Positions 25,201 to 37,868 of a stretch of 64,000 nt of DNA are shown piece after piece. Each line of letters opens with the position of its first letter. Positions within the stretch are counted from its first letter, which is position 1. Both the position numbers and the translations under genes were made by a program. The DNA lies in the NCBI GenBank assembly GCA_037501455.1, contig CM074858.1, positions 77,040,501 through 77,104,500 on the forward strand. Reading direction: 5' to 3'. The DNA comes from Lantana camara. Lineage: Eukaryota; Streptophyta; Magnoliopsida; Lamiales; Verbenaceae. A model generated the notes under the pieces. That model saw only the letters and a list, made by a program, of their open reading frames with translations, did no database searches and was not told the origin of the DNA.

Positions 25201-25517
25201 TAAGTTCCGTCTCCAAAAACGAATCAAAATGACAAACCAAACAAGTCCCAAAACATAAAACGAGCACATAAACATGTTCATAACTCACGTAGTTCACACA
25301 TAACAAAAATTCACAAAAATCGGAATTGAAATCAGAGGCAAAACGAACAAGATACAAAGCATAGAAGGTTAAACGTTTAAATAAATCAATTCCTTAAAAC
25401 AAATAATTAGCAATTAAGCACTTAAACAATTATTAAATATCAAATAATCACATAATTAAATAATTCAATCGCGCACATAATCGAATACCTGAAAGTCTGA
25501 ATGATCGGGATGTTACA
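22290..25517 (-). repeat. Element C 5' LTR
   Basis: A 3,228-bp partner of 14368-17594, nearly the same over its whole length. It should contain the promoter and polyadenylation signals of C. It carries the same palindrome-bearing repeat at 23966-24102, here with AATCCACC.CGGTGGATT better preserved in the first unit. Confidence 0.96.
23966..24102. repeat. Palindrome-bearing direct repeat in the 5' LTR of C
   Basis: Two units with AAATCCACCTCGGTGGATTT and AAATCCACCCCGGTGGATTT, each followed by a spacer and AAATCCACCCC.ATGGATTT. The palindromes are more intact than in the 3' LTR copy. Confidence 0.85.
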
Positions 25518-25522
25518 CAAGA

Positions 25523-26305
25523 TGCATACATATTCAAGGTGCAATAATATTCCATATAAACACTTGTTCATGCAAGAATTCATCATATAACCTCAAATTT
25601 TTCATGAATTCATATATCAATCCAATTCAAATTCACATATTCATGCATCAAACAACAAATAATCCATTAATTCCATAAAATCATAAACCCTAGCTATCAC
25701 ATAATTGATCAAGAACCATGAATCCATGTCTACACCCACCTTGAATGAAAAGAAATTGGGGAAAAAGATGATTTAGCTTTAAAGCCTGAATTTTCTTGGA
25801 AAACTTGGTTGGTTTCAACAAAATATTTTCTCCTTGGCTTGAAGGTATGGTTCGGTGAGCGGAGGAAGAAAATTTGGTTGAAATGATGAAGATGAAATGA
25901 AAATAGAAGAACATGGAAGCTTTTACGTGATTCACCATTTTTGAAATTGAAGAATTAATCAATTTGCAATCTAGTCCCTCAAGTATGTAAGTCATGCAAT
26001 CAACGTTGAAGGTTTGGCAATTAATTAATTTAATCCTTGTATTTTAAAGAATGATCACATAGGGACAATTTGGCAATTAAATCACTTCCGGTAAAATTTT
26101 CATATAACAATTATTTCCAAATCATGACTTCAATTCTCAATTTGACATGAATTAATATTTTTCACATGGATATAATGATATGCAATTTATAAAATTTATG
26201 ATAACATGTAGGAAAATAATAAATAAAAGAAATAAAATAAATTCCTAACGCTTACAAGCTCACACGTGATTTACTTACTTGGTCGTCCGGAACCGGGGCA
26301 TTACA
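25523..26305 (-). repeat. Element A 5' LTR fragment, right piece
   Basis: It resumes directly after the CAAGA duplication at 25518-25522 and matches 4191-5061 in the 3' LTR of A. It ends ...CCGGGGCATTACA at 26305 (the 3' LTR has GGGGCGTTACA), followed by TGCGG, the right TSD of A. Confidence 0.93.
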
Positions 26306-27955
26306 TGCGGGGATACAAGGAAGTGAGTAAGGATCGGAAAGCATCACCAATGATCAAATAATATTCAACCTTATAACTTATGATCACAACATCGAGATCA
26401 AAGGACAAGATGTCGTGCTTAAGCCATCATTACGATGATAAGTCCAATGCATCCATAACACGTGCATCATACATTGTAATTAATTATTTAAATTCTTACT
26501 ATATGCATTTTAATATTATAATTGTTAAATTGCTATTGCATATTCCTTTGTTGAGTTATGTGCTTTGAGGCTATAGTTGATGGTTTGATGTTGCATCTCC
26601 TTTGTTAAGAGTATGAGCTACATGCATTTAACATCTTAACCCAACATGCATCGTTTTAGTGTTTACTTGCTAGGAAACCTTCCTTGTTTGATACTTCAAC
26701 TACCGATTCAATCAAAGTCCTGTCGAATTGAATTAAAGAAGAGTGTTATGGAAATATGGTTAAGGCAGAGATAAAAGTAAAGTTGCAGGGAAAGGAGTTG
26801 AAGATGATTTCGGAGTGGTACAAACTGGACAAGAAAAGAAATTTGGGGTTCTAGATTTCAAAAAGGTTAAAAGAGAAATTGGGTAAAGTCATAGGGTCGT
26901 TATTTCGATCAAGAACATAAAAGTAAACATGAGCTAGACTATTAAGCACATTTCCTAACTGCAGCTGCTCGTCCCAAGAAAATAACTTCAGGGGGATCGG
27001 TAATTTCGATTAAAGAATGAGGGATTGCATTTAACATATGAAAGCTAAACTCTTAAGGGGGAAAGCATGACCGAGAGGAAAACTTAAACGTACGGTTGTA
27101 CTTGAATAAATTATTTTTAGTAGGAGCAACGAAAATGCAAGTCTTGGTAGCCATGAAGGTTCTAATTATAGTGAAGGGGAAATAGTAAGATAACTTATCA
27201 AACTAAGATCTTCAAAGTGCGGATAAGTTTTTCTGAGAGAACACTAAGAAAGATGGTACTGCCGATCTCCTGTTAGGAGATATGTAGAAACTCAACCTCT
27301 CAAGCTTGAATTGATTGACTCTCTACACAATCGGGTCTCAAATTCTGAAGATGATGGAAATTATGAGCGAGCTTCTACTGAACTTTTAGGTCAGCTCAGG
27401 AGGAAGGAAACTAGACCAGATTATCATATTCTAGGATGGTGACTATCCTAAGAACGGGATCGAACTTTAAGGATCATCAATAGTAGATGCCTTTGAATAG
27501 GGTAGATTCTAGTATGAGCAATGATAGAAGATTTGAATTCCAAGAACTTAGCCAACTAGAAGAAGATAACAGTGGGTAAGAGTTAGAATCGAATCGAGAA
27601 TAGGATCAACTGATGGTCTATCATCTTCTTGATCGGACACACTAAAGGTATTAAAGACAAGTCAAGAACCGAGCTAACTTTTGGATCAGATCGTATAATT
27701 GGGCCATGAAATTCTAAGCTTCGAATTCCGTCCGATGGTGAACGGTACATTAAACATTCATGGCATATGCATACATGAAATTTTAAATTGAATAATTTCT
27801 TGATTCTATGTGCTTTGTTAAATGACTATATTCATTGTTTTTTTTTTTTACTATGATTGATAATTGATATAATTGATATGTGTGACTTGCTCTTTGTATA
27901 GTTGTAATTGATATAACTGTATTTTTGTGCTTTGGACTCTTTTGTTTTGTTCTTC

Positions 27956-28102
27956 GAGAGATGGGGTTCTCTCATTATTACTTCTGACAGACGGGGTTCT
28001 CTCATTATTACTTCTGACAGACGGGGTTCTTTCCTTGTTGCTTGTGAGAGACGGGGTTCTCTTATTGTTGCTCGAGAGACAGGGTTTCTCTCATCGTTGC
28101 TC
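27956..28102 (+). repeat. GAGA stem-loop tandem array in E
   Basis: Five units of about 30 bp, each with GAGAGA(C/T)GGGG TTCTCTC or a near variant. The consensus GAGAGACGGGGTTCTCTC can form a 6-bp stem (GAGAGA/TCTCTC) with loop CGGGGT. A similar four-unit array is in L (61094-61210), also upstream of the polypurine tract. Confidence 0.85.
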
Positions 28103-28389
28103 AATACCTATTTAGCTTACCTCTGGTGGTAGCTTAGAATCTAGGGTGCTTAGGTTTCTCGTTGAGACAAGGACCGTGATGACAACGTGCTTCACGAAAC
28201 ACCTTTGGAGATTGTTGATTCTGCTTGAGGGTGGTTCGAGTGCTTCAAAATCGAATTGTGATCGTGGTGCATTGAAGATCCCCTTGTTGCTTGAAGACCT
28301 AGCACAAACTAATTCCTGTCAGGGAGTTGCTAACCCTGCATGTGATGAACACAGGAAAGTTTTGCTTAGAGTCCAGTACTTGAGGCAGT

Positions 28390-28425
28390 GGACCTGAGGA
28401 TAGGTCCCTCTTAAGGGGGAGAGGT
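28390..28425 (+). promoter_or_regulatory. Element E polypurine tract with upstream hairpin
   Basis: The tract TTAAGGGGGAGAGGT (28411-28425) abuts the 3' LTR. The hairpin GGACCTG AGGA TAGGTCC (28390-28407) has six Watson-Crick pairs plus one G-U closing pair. Confidence 0.85.
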
Positions 28426-28789
28426 TGTAATACCCCACGTCTTCGTACGTACAGGTACGTCGTCATGAGTGAGCTAGTGTGTTTTGATTTATATGAAATT
28501 ATTTGTTAAATATTTATATGAGGATTTTGAACGTTTATGTTGTTTAGCTCCGTTTTCGATCTGTATGCCTCCATTTTCAATTCCGATTTTTATGCTGACT
28601 TGTTATGCATGATATTTACTTGTTATGAACTTCTTTATGTGCTTGTTTTATATTTTTGGACTCGTTTGACGTGGTCTTTGACCATTTTTGTGTTTTGGGG
28701 ACTCGAGGGCCTAACGGAATTTTAGCGCACCTTAGGTTCCGGAATCCGTAAATTGAGCTCGGAAATTCGGATTCGAATTCCGAAAGTGG
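28426..28789 (+). repeat. Element E 3' LTR, first segment
   Basis: It starts TGTAATACCCCACGTC at 28426 and runs to the insertion of G at 28790. It includes GGGCCTAACGGAATTTTAGCG and the GAGCTCGGAAATTCGGATTCG block common to these LTRs. Confidence 0.9.
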
Positions 28790-29226
28790 TGCAATTCCCC
28801 ATCTTCTCGGCAATCCAGGTACAACCTTTCGGTAGAGTTTAATTCAGTAATTATGTGATTCGCATGCCTTACGTGTCAATTTGTATTTTATTTAATTATG
28901 TGTGCGTTAGAACTTAAATGTTCTTGGACTCAATCGTCCAATATTGCCAATTAAGGACCTAATTGTTAATTAGGGTGTTTGAGCCTTCGTGGCTACCTTG
29001 AGCTCGGGAATTCGAATTCGAATTCCGACTTCGCCATTTTATTTGTTTCGATGATTCGGGTCCAATGGATTTAATCTTCCCCTTTTCTGAAGCGTTTGAC
29101 CTTTCTACCGATTTATTTTCCCATCGATTGAACCGAACCTTGCGTGAACCAAACCGAACCGGTTTCTCTTACCTTAAAACCAGACCAGCCCTTTTCTTCC
29201 CCATTTTTCCTGCATATCTTAATCAA

Positions 29227-29271
29227 GAGAAGAAAGAAGAGAAGAAAGAAGAGAAGAAAGAAGAGAAGAAA
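29227..29271 (+). repeat. GAGAAGAAAGAA tandem repeat, 3.75 units
   Basis: A 12-bp unit; the 3' LTR copy (38297-38318) has only about 1.75 units, a two-unit (24-bp) difference between the LTRs of one element. Confidence 0.92.
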
Positions 29272-29779
29272 TGGTTTTTCCTACACCCCACCAGTGAGCC
29301 CAAGATTTTGTCTCCATTTTCCGCTCGATCAACGATCCAAGGTAAGCAATATATTCTCCTCTTCGAGTGCTTCGTTTCTTCCTGATTGAATCTTGTTTAA
29401 GTGCTTGAATCCATGCTTTTTGGTGAAGAAGATGAATAGTGTGAAAATGTGAAATTTGCTACTAATGCCTCCATATGTTATCTTTTGGAGCTAAGTTTAA
29501 AGTATGTTGTTCGTGTGAGTTTCCTCATTATTTGTTCATAGAAAACTTGCCCCGTACAGGTTTATTTCTTGAATTTCCATCAATGTACCTTGCTTGAGCT
29601 TCCATGGCAACTCATTCAATTCTTGTTTTCTTGCCTTGAATTTGAGATATGTGTTGGAGCATGTTTATGTTATGCCATTCCTTGAATTTGAGGGCTTCCG
29701 ATTGAGTTTTCTTGGAGCTTTAGTGATTTTGCTTCTTCCCGTGAGTACCCCTACTGCTATGTTTCGTTTCTCCCTTGAA

Positions 29780-29875
29780 CCTCTACCCGGGCGGGTAGAT
29801 TTATTGCAGAAAGTTTCTACACTGTATTCCCCGACCGGGTAGATTTCTGCCTTGTTTTTCCCCGGCCTGGTACCT
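29780..29875. repeat. Palindrome cluster in the 5' LTR of G
   Basis: CTACCCGGGCGGGTAG, CCCCGACCGGGTAG and CCCCGGCCTGGTACC: imperfect copies of a CTACCCGG.CGGGTAG dyad. The 3' LTR counterpart is at about 38827-38951. Confidence 0.8.
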
Positions 29876-32042
29876 CCTCATATGACCTCCGTTTGAGCTG
29901 TTATTCGGGCACGATCAACCTTGTTGAGTCTAGAACAATATCCAATGGAAATCGTCCCAAAATTCGTTCTAGATTGTGCGTTATAATCGTTTTATTTTGG
30001 TGTCGCCACCTCGCCGAAATTCAGCATTCATTCAAATTCAAACCTCCGCCATTTTCGGATCCCTTTGAACCATGATTCATCTGTTATATCATCGGAAAGA
30101 TCTATGTGTCTAGTTTCATTTCCAACAAGAAAAACTCAATTCCCATTCCTAAAACTCAAGATATTCCTGTTTTAGTACAGCTTGTCCATTTCGACAAAAC
30201 TGTCATGTTTGGCCCGATTTCGCTTGGAACCCCTTTTTGTGTTCTTATTCCATTTTTCTCGTATCTTCCCACCTCCGAACTTATTATATCATGTTTATAT
30301 GTATGTATTTGCTCTTATATGCCTTTCGTTTACCTTTGTTTGCATTAATTGTGCACATGAACATGCCTTGATGTGTTTTATGCATATGTTAAGTTATGGA
30401 ATGCATTTCTTTGAATGAAATGAGTTTGAATATGAACCTTACCTATGTTTTTGGCTCTCTTAAGTGCTTATGCTTATGCCGTGCATCTGCGTGGTTCATT
30501 TTTTTTGGGTCTAAGCTTTGTGTTTTACCTTCAGTTTGTTCAGGTGCACCCGGGGTGGAGTCTTATAGGCCATGTTGATTCCGGGGTGATCATTTGTCAC
30601 GTTCTTAGTTTGTTGGTGTAAGGTGAGGTTAGGTTATAGTTAAACCTTATGATATGTGCCCGTTTGAATTGTATGTGAACTATAGCCTACATATGTTTAA
30701 TTTGATTTGATTTGATTGGTTATGTTTGGTATCGCTCAACTACGCTTCAAACCATGTGTCTCTTATGAGCCGGGAGATACGAGCTAAGGGATTGGATATG
30801 GATTTGACACGGAGGGGTATGTAAAGCGTAGTTGTAGGAAAGTGAGGTACGTATCCGCGTATGATTTGCTTCTAAATTTGATTTGTAACGGGCTAAGTTA
30901 TGTAATGAACGTAATGTTATTGTAATGATGGGCCCCGAAGTTGTGGGTAAGGGGGACCCCAGACAGCCATTGGGTCGCCGGTTATGACCCCTGTACACAT
31001 CTCCACAGTTAGTCAGGATTACTCCTGAACTTGCCAGGAGATTTGGTGGGGGATGGATATCCTGAGGGTTAAGAAGCTTGCACTCCCCTCGACTGTAATG
31101 GATGGTCAGGGTCGCGCAACCCTTCCATCACCGGAGAAGGAGGTCTATTTGAATAAATGTATCTGGTTTGTCTACTTTGTATGATTTGTTTGTTTCTTTT
31201 GAGGAGCCCAAGATGGGATTTTGTTACTCGTACCCACCGAGTTCTGTATGCTTATATGTTTGTGTGTATGTTTTGTTAAAGCTCATGAAACGGGGATAGA
31301 TTCTTAAGTAAGATAAAATATGGATCCTTTTGAATACGTAAGCTAAAATATGATTTGAATCAATGTGAAATTATATGAATTAGTAAGATTCGTTATGCCT
31401 CCGTATGATTTGAGTTATTTGAATCTATTAGGCTTTGTTTTACTTTGTTTTGATTTAAATCCCTATATATTAGTATCACGGGCAAAATTTTTGGCATGCA
31501 AAAACTATCCCCTGGTTCATGGACGGTGCATGTGTCTGAAATGTGCTTTGCTCTATATATATCTAGCGTGTGTGGGTAGCCCCTCACTCAGTCGAGTTGT
31601 AGACTGACCCCTCCCTCTTTATGATTTGAGCTAGCAGGTTTGCTTTGGAGGTTCGACCTAGGCGGAGTCTGTTAGTTTGTAGAGTCTGTTTTGAGTTGGG
31701 TCCTCTATTAGTTTGCATTTTCGCATTTTGTATTTGAACTTTTGTATAAGTTTGTGTGCTTCGATATCTATGATAATTATGTAATGGGTGGAACTCGGGA
31801 CAGGTGCTTGAATTTAGTTGAACCCGTTATTTGTTTTGATTGAATTTTTGTATGCCACGTTTTAGCTTCCGCATTTATGCATGACTGAGTTGTTGTTTTT
31901 GGGGTCTACGTTTCCCCTAGCCAGGGACTGTGTTTGGTTGTTTTCCGTCCACTTAGGCTTGGTTCATGTACGGGCTCTCCATCTCGTATGTGAATTGGGC
32001 TTAGGTGTGAGGGATGTGGTGACCCTGCGTTCGGGTGCTATA

Positions 32043-33508
32043 TCTTAAAGTGGTATCAGAGCTCTAGGTTGCAAAACCTGGGCTCAGAGTCGTGTTGTGT
32101 CGGTCTAAGTCGAACGGCATAGGACAATGTGGTTACGTTTACATTGCATTATGAATTTTCTGAACTTTGTGTTTGATTTCTTACTACTTGATGGCTTTAC
32201 ATACTATGTTGCATTGCATTTCTTGATTGCTCTTGCCTGTTTTAATTATGTGCCATCCTCACGCACTAACCAACATGCATATCTCTGTCTTCAATTAGTT
32301 GATGTTTTCAGGATGTTCACTTCAACCGAACTACGGATGACCTTTTCACCATTCATATCCGAAAAACGTGTCGGAGTACAGTGAAAAGGCAACACACCGC
32401 GAGACAATAAAGCAATCAAGAAATTGCAAACAACAAAAGAGGGATTAAAGGCCTCAAATCGGATATCAACATGAATTCAAAATGGAGGTATTCGCATTCA
32501 TGGCACGTGCATTCAAGACATTTTTAAATTTCTGCAATCAATTATATATCGTGCTATAATTTCTAATTCTGGCATCTTTTGTGCCTGAGTGGAAATTATG
32601 TGATACATAGCATCGACATTATAACCCAACATGCATATTCAGTGTTTGCTTGGTAGGATGTCGTTTCTTTCAACCTTCAAGTTTTGTGTTCTACAATGTT
32701 GGAAGAGATAGTTAGACTAAAGGTTGGAATTGAGGGCTCTCTTTTAATAGTGAATGAAGATTGTAGGGTGACTCGAAGAAGGGGTCGAGGAAGTTCTGTT
32801 TCGAAAGCCTAAATGAGGTTGAAGACTCGGAATCGGGGGTACCATTGAAGGGCGGTTAACTCCCAAGTAGGATTATACCACAGGGCATAAGGCGTAATCT
32901 ATTGGGAATGCGGTTGCGAGGAATAACGAAGATGTTAGAACTAAGTTATGACAAACAATGAAAAAAGTATCAAGGGATTCCTCTAATGATATAACCTAAA
33001 TAGACTCAACGAAGGTTAAAACGGGGATTCAACTCGGGGCTTGGAGATCAAATAAGAATCAATTAAATTTCGGGGCATGCTGATTGTTTTCCTACCTAAT
33101 CATGCCTTTGGAGGAGGGAATTGAAGAGGGTTTCTAAGAGATTCAGTTGGGTCTTCATGCATCGCAAGAGCAGGGGATAAATTCAAAACAAAGGTTATCG
33201 GTATTAAGGACAAGAAATAGGAAGACTTCGGATTCGAAGGTGCTTTGAAGATGAGTTAAAGAATTCCTCCCGAATGAGGTATTTTGGAAATTTCTACAAG
33301 AAATCACGTTGGTGAGGAGCTTAGTCTTAGTGGCTGAGGATGAACCATCGGGTCCGAGAATTATACAAGAAGGTATGCTAATAAACCAATAACCGAAGGA
33401 TCCATTCCAGGAAATGAAGTCAAGACCAAGAGAACACTTAAAAGCAAAATTCCCAGACCGAGATAATTATTTAAGGGTAAAATTCAATGATGAAATGAAG
33501 TCCATGAT
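32043..33508 (+). other. Element G internal region, left part (non-coding)
   Basis: Leader similar to E and L (...CGAACGGCATAGG..., ...TACATTGCATT), then a block with CATTCATGGCACGTGCATTC and CCCAACATGCATATTCAGTGTTTGCTTGG (about 32490-32655) that is shared with E and L. No coding frame recognised. It ends with ATGAT (33504-33508), the left TSD of N. Confidence 0.75.
32051..32064 (+). promoter_or_regulatory. Element G primer-binding site (tRNA-Met)
   Basis: TGGTATCAGAGCTC, an exact match to the initiator tRNA-Met primer-binding site, 8 bases after the LTR end. Confidence 0.92.
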
Positions 33509-35798
33509 TGTTGCACCCCGTACGTGAGGCACCACATCCCCCGCACTATGGCTCAACATGAGTAACGAAATGGGAAGTCCGCACCCGTATCAAACCATAG
33601 CGAACGGGAGACAAACAAAACAACCCTCCTAAGCTAGGCGGAACTTAAACCCTGCAACTATAACCAACCAACAAAACATAATGCAGCGGAAAAATTAAAA
33701 CCAAACACATGCATTGGCCACGGGCCTGCAGAAATTAAACACACGAACCACAAACAGACTTGGGCTCCTCAGGCCTCTTTCTAACTCATAACGAAGCCCG
33801 GCAAGGGCAATTTAATAATAAATACATAAAGATTAAAATTCATAATCTTACAAAGTCGGATCATACACAATTTAAATATATATGCGAGTGCAGAGACTCT
33901 TCTAACTTAACTTGACCGACTCAAGACTCAACACAACTCCGCCTAGCTCGAAACTCCAACGCCAAACCTGCGTACTAAAAAGGTTGGGAAGGGAGAGGGT
34001 CAGTCTCTGGAAGACTGAGTGAGCAGGAGCGATACATATATATAAAACATGCACATGTAAGTCATAAATCCCGAGCAAGGTTTTATTTAAAGTTAGTTCC
34101 CAAGAGGGCGAGGGAATAACTAAGTAATGCTAGGACTTTACAACTAATCATATTAAATTCATAATTCATACATAATCATTAAGGCTCGGCATGTGAGAGT
34201 GCATAATCTCCAACCAAACTCCGACCGTGTACGATAAATATCATTAATACATTAAATACGTGATCATGCAATATATCATAACACACACAGATCATATATC
34301 ATATCATAAGACATAGTCGTTTGGGCAATTCGTGTCCCGGCCTTCCCCGCACGGTGCATATCAATCATAACATAATCATAATCATAACATAATTCCAACC
34401 TTCTTCCTCCGGGTGGTGGACGGGTTAGCAAGACCCGACCATCGGTCCATACATAGGCCAATGGGGGTTCATGAATCCCCCAAGGGCACTCACCTCCCAT
34501 TCCCCGCTAAACCTCCTAGCGAGGGCCGGTACCACTGTAAATGTGGTGGAACTATTACAAGGGATCACCGTCGGCCCTTGCCTCCCCGGTTAGTCACTTG
34601 CACTAAGTCCCTAGGCCCGTGCATTCATAATCATGTTCATAATCATATTCTCGCCAAAACATTTGATTCATAAGAAACATAACATATTTCATAATTCATT
34701 AGAAAAGGTTTACTCGATAATAATTTACTCGATGAGTGCACTTTGAAAATAATATATATATATACATAAGGTTTTGGCCAAAACTTGCCACATAAGGGTT
34801 GTAGGGTTTGTTACTTAGCTAAACCAAAAATACCCTCACCTAGAATATCACGAGATAAGAATTAAGAGTAGAACGGGTGCGTATTTAATTCGGAAGTCTC
34901 CGCCCTGGAAACGAACTGTACAAAAGAAGGAACAACGTGTACTCGTGAGAATTGACTCAACATAAAACCACATAGACGCACGGCATGTTGTGTACATGAT
35001 ATGAGATGCATCAAGAGCATAATCATGTTATGATGTCATATAATCAAGTAATTCATTCAAAACGTTCAATACATGGTGGTTTCATATTCATGCGTTTCAT
35101 ATCTTTCAAGATTCATATCAAATTGGGCCATAAACTTCATATAGTATTCATAGCACATATTTAAACATGTTTACAATGCATATAATATCATACATTGGGA
35201 ATTCATAAAGTTAAAGTTCGTATAAGGACAACGAATACAAAGGAAGCGATACAAGGTAACACATAAAAGCATATGAGTCCATAATTAAAAAACAGGCATT
35301 CTAATTAGGCCATAAATTGGGAATATACAACCTACTACATAATATAACATGTTAAATAAGCATATGAATCAATTAGAACACATACAGAAGTCAAGAGGGT
35401 GAAAGGAACGAAAGAAGATGGATTTTGACGAAAGTTGACAGCTTTTCGGAAAAGAACAAGCTGTAGAAAATGGATATATCTCAAGTTCTAGAAGTTGGAA
35501 TTAGGTTTTGTTTGTTGGAAATGAAACTAGACACATAGATATTTTCAATGGTATGTGGCACGAATCTTGGTTCAAATCGAGGTAAAAATGGCGTAGGTTT
35601 AAAGTTGGGTCAAAGCAGAATTCTTGTGAAGTGGTGACACAATTTTCAAACGATCATAACTCACATATGAGAAAAGATATTGAGGTGATTCAAATTGGAG
35701 GATGTTCTAGACTTCAATAGGTTTCCCTGATTTCAAAAATCAGGTCAGTACGAGTCCATTTGAATAGTGAAAGGTCATTTAAATTCCATGCACAAAAC

Positions 35799-35875
35799 CA
35801 GGAACGACCGTTCGGAGGGCAGAACGGTTCTGTTCGGTTGAACGGCCGTTCAAAGGAACCGAACGACCGTTCGGA
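35799..35875. repeat. Palindrome cluster in solo LTR N
   Basis: GGAACGACCGTTCGG, GAACGGTTCTGTTC, TTGAACGGCCGTTCAA and CGAACGACCGTTCGG in under 80 bp. Confidence 0.8.
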
Positions 35876-36061
35876 GTGTTCTGGGTTGAGAAACAGGGCA
35901 TAAAAGCTGTATAACGTGAAGGGGAAGGTCCCAAACATCTCCAACTCCGATTCCAAGCAAAATACACCAAGAAAGCACTACAAAACGACCCAATACACAT
36001 GTATATGCTCATATCATTCATCAATCTTCAATCACCCCATCAAATTACATAAACCCACATT

Positions 36062-36083
36062 TATATATATATATATATATATA
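36062..36083. repeat. (TA)n microsatellite in N
   Basis: A short alternating TA run followed by TACACATACACAT-type sequence within the solo LTR. Confidence 0.9.
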
Positions 36084-36810
36084 CACATACACATATCTAC
36101 ACATATATGCTCCAAGAATTCAACCAATTAAACATAGAATTCATAGATTATCATGTATTCAAGCATCTACACACCAAAACCCAAGTTATCATGCAAGAAT
36201 CACCAACCCCATCATAATTAATATATATACACAAACCCACATATACCTTGGAAGGAAGAAGGGAGAGAAGATGGAGGAAGAGGATGGAGCTTGAAATCTT
36301 GCTTGGAGTTGGAAGATATAACCTTGTCTCTTGCTCTCTTACTTGGGGTTCAATTTGGAAGAGAAGGGAAGGGTTTGGAAAGCCTTGATGTTGGGAGAGA
36401 AATTGGATGAAGAAGAATGAAGCAAGGGTAGGGGGTTTCATCGTGTAAAAAGGGTGTAAGAAAAGGAAAAATTACACTTTAGTCCTTGAGCAATTTATGT
36501 GTTTCAACTAGGACCCCAAGGTTTGATAGGTGGGTAATTGGGGTCTAATTAAATGTTCGGTTGAGTCCAAGGATTTCATATAAGTTCAAATACATGCATA
36601 TTCGAAATAAAACATTCCACTAACAATTAAACATATTAAACGAGTTTGAGTAGCATAATCACTTAAGTCACATAGTAACAATTAGTTAATAAAATTATTA
36701 AATTAAACAAGCATTTATCAATTAAAACATATATAGCCACATATCGCTCGGTCTAAACCTACTCGTGACGTCATACCTATACGGCCGAAAAGTCGGGACG
36801 TTAAAATGAT

Positions 36811-37868
36811 GATATTGGAAGAAGTGAGTGGGACGAAGATTGAATCGAGAACTTATCTTGGGAATTAAGGATGATGATGGTAGAGTGACCCCATGAAGAA
36901 TTCCATAACGGTGTAACCTTGGAAAAAGAAAATGCCGCTAGTGCTAGGATGAGAATCCGACTCGAAAACTGTGAGCAAGTGCAACCGATCATAATCCGAG
37001 ATATGGAAATCTGTTCAACTGCATCTTTGAAGGAAGGAAGCTAACAAATATGGTAGGAAAATTTGGTGGGATTCTCCATGGATTCCAAGAGGAGTTGATC
37101 GGGGATCTTGAAGCCGTTGAGGGAAGTGAAAACAAGGCCCAGTGCACACTTGAGAAGTAGCATTCCAAATCAGAGTAAACTTTGAAGACCAAAGCCACCT
37201 GAAGAATGGAAGATCGGATGGTCATAGTGGTATTATAGCACGCCGAAAGTTCCAAGATTTGGGTATCGAGGAATGAAAGAATTACAACAACAGTTTTGGC
37301 ATTGGTCGGGTCTTCACAACACAATAAGATTTTCCATATCAGTGAACGGTACACCAAAACATACATATCACGTGCATCATGCATCTTTAATTTTGTTTAT
37401 GTTTGATTGTTCGAGAGGTTGCTGCTTCGGTAAGATGAGGGTCGTGCTTTGCAACAACCCAACGAGTCTCTTTGAAGAATCGGTGATGTATGAAGGGGGT
37501 TCGGATGTTAGACACTTCGGACTTTGGATCGTGTACAAGGAAGAGATTCGGTTTGAGATTCGTTATGTAAGCGGCGTGGTTTGTAGCTACACCCTTTGAG
37601 AGAATGCCGAGCTCGAGAGTTGACTCAAATAAACTCAAACAGTGAGAGTTGAATCTATTTTAGACCCTCTTTACCGTGCGAGTCGATCGAGCAATTCAAA
37701 TGACCGGATCGATTCAGAAGACTCAAACCCCTTTTCCTTGAAGACCTTTTTGAGCTAACCCTCATCGGGACGTCATGAACCTCGAACTTAGGTGCATACA
37801 GAAAGTTGTTTGAGCTTGAAACTCGAGCAAGCGAACTTGGGGACCAGGTTCTCTTAAGGGGGGGAGAT
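36811..37868 (+). other. Element G internal region, right part, with hairpin and polypurine tract
   Basis: It contains AGTGAACGGTACACC (37341-37355), the G counterpart of the ATGGTGAACGGTAC block in E, I and L. Near the end is the hairpin GAACTTGG/CCAGGTTC with loop GGA (37833-37851; one G-U pair), then the tract CTTAAGGGGGGGGAGAT (37852-37868) abutting the 3' LTR. The frame at 37273-37599 matches nothing I recognise and is probably spurious. Confidence 0.78.

Larger units (their letters stand above)
14368..25517 (-). mobile_element. Element C: complete, near-intact Ty3/gypsy chromovirus, minus strand
   Basis: An 11,150-bp element with two full LTRs (14368-17594 and 22290-25517), a tRNA-Met primer-binding site, gag-pol, a hairpin and a polypurine tract, flanked by perfect CAAGA duplications (14363-14367 and 25518-25522). 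It is inserted in the 5' LTR of A. The two LTRs differ by roughly ten substitutions in the first 500 bp compared by eye, mostly transitions, so insertion is fairly recent compared with A. The only obvious coding lesion is one stop codon in RT. Clade assignment to Tekay/Del rests on LTR size, chromodomain-like tail and primer-binding site, and is an inference. Confidence 0.96.
2467..26305 (-). mobile_element. Element A: decayed Ty3/gypsy chromovirus, minus strand, hosting B, D and C
   Basis: Both outer ends are intact. The left end starts TGTTGCACCC at 2467, the right end stops ...GGGGCATTACA at 26305, and both sides carry the 5-bp duplication TGCGG (2462-2466 and 26306-26310). Order on the minus strand: 5' LTR fragments (26305-25523 and 14367-14227), gag (13198-12270), pol (8538-5100), polypurine tract, 3' LTR (5061-2467). 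It is interrupted by solo LTR B, truncated LTR D and complete element C. The leader, the primer-binding site and much of the 5' LTR were deleted at the D junction (14226/14227). It is the older of the two coding elements, with many coding lesions. Confidence 0.92.
26311..28425 (+). other. Element E internal region, right part (non-coding)
   Basis: No gag or pol frame. Blocks shared with L and in part with G and I: CCCAACATGCAT ... TTTAGTGTTTACTTG (about 26639-26670), an internal polypurine-like CTTAAGGGGGAAAGCATGACCG (about 27052), ATGGTGAACGGTAC (27735-27748), the GAGA stem-loop array (27956-28102), and the end CAGTGGACCTGAGGATAGG ahead of the polypurine tract. Short frames here are not conserved. 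Confidence 0.75.
28790..32042 (+). repeat. Element G 5' LTR
   Basis: A 3,253-bp LTR from TGCAATTCCCCATC to ...CGGGTGCTATA. It includes a GAGAAGAAAGAA repeat (29227-29271), a palindrome cluster (29780-29875), a long block shared with E, I, L and N (about 29890-30230), and the U5-like end with CCCCTCACTCAGTCGAG. Confidence 0.93.
33509..36805 (-). mobile_element. Element N: solo LTR, minus orientation
   Basis: A single LTR of 3,297 bp, from TGTTGCACCCCG at 33509 to ...GGGACGTTAAA at 36805 (plus-strand reading), with perfect ATGAT duplications (33504-33508 and 36806-36810). The terminal AAA replaces the usual ACA. It holds the U5-like block (33525-33640), GAACGGCCGTTC palindromes (35799-35875), a TA run (36062-36083) and the conserved block (about 35440-35660). 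No internal region, so it is a recombination product. Confidence 0.92.

Noticed and set aside
27932..28132. Open frame with a 10-residue repeat (RRGSLIITSD-like)
   Set aside because: It is the translation of the GAGA stem-loop array in E. The L array has another spacer length and breaks the frame, so it is a repeat, not a protein.
29065..29385. 106-codon open frame with lysine/glutamate repeats
   Set aside because: Derived from the GAGAAGAAAGAA microsatellite in the 5' LTR of G and not kept in the 3' LTR.
37273..37599. 108-codon open frame in the G internal region
   Set aside because: It overlaps the GGTGAACGGTAC block, which is interrupted in every frame in E, I and L. No recognisable domain.
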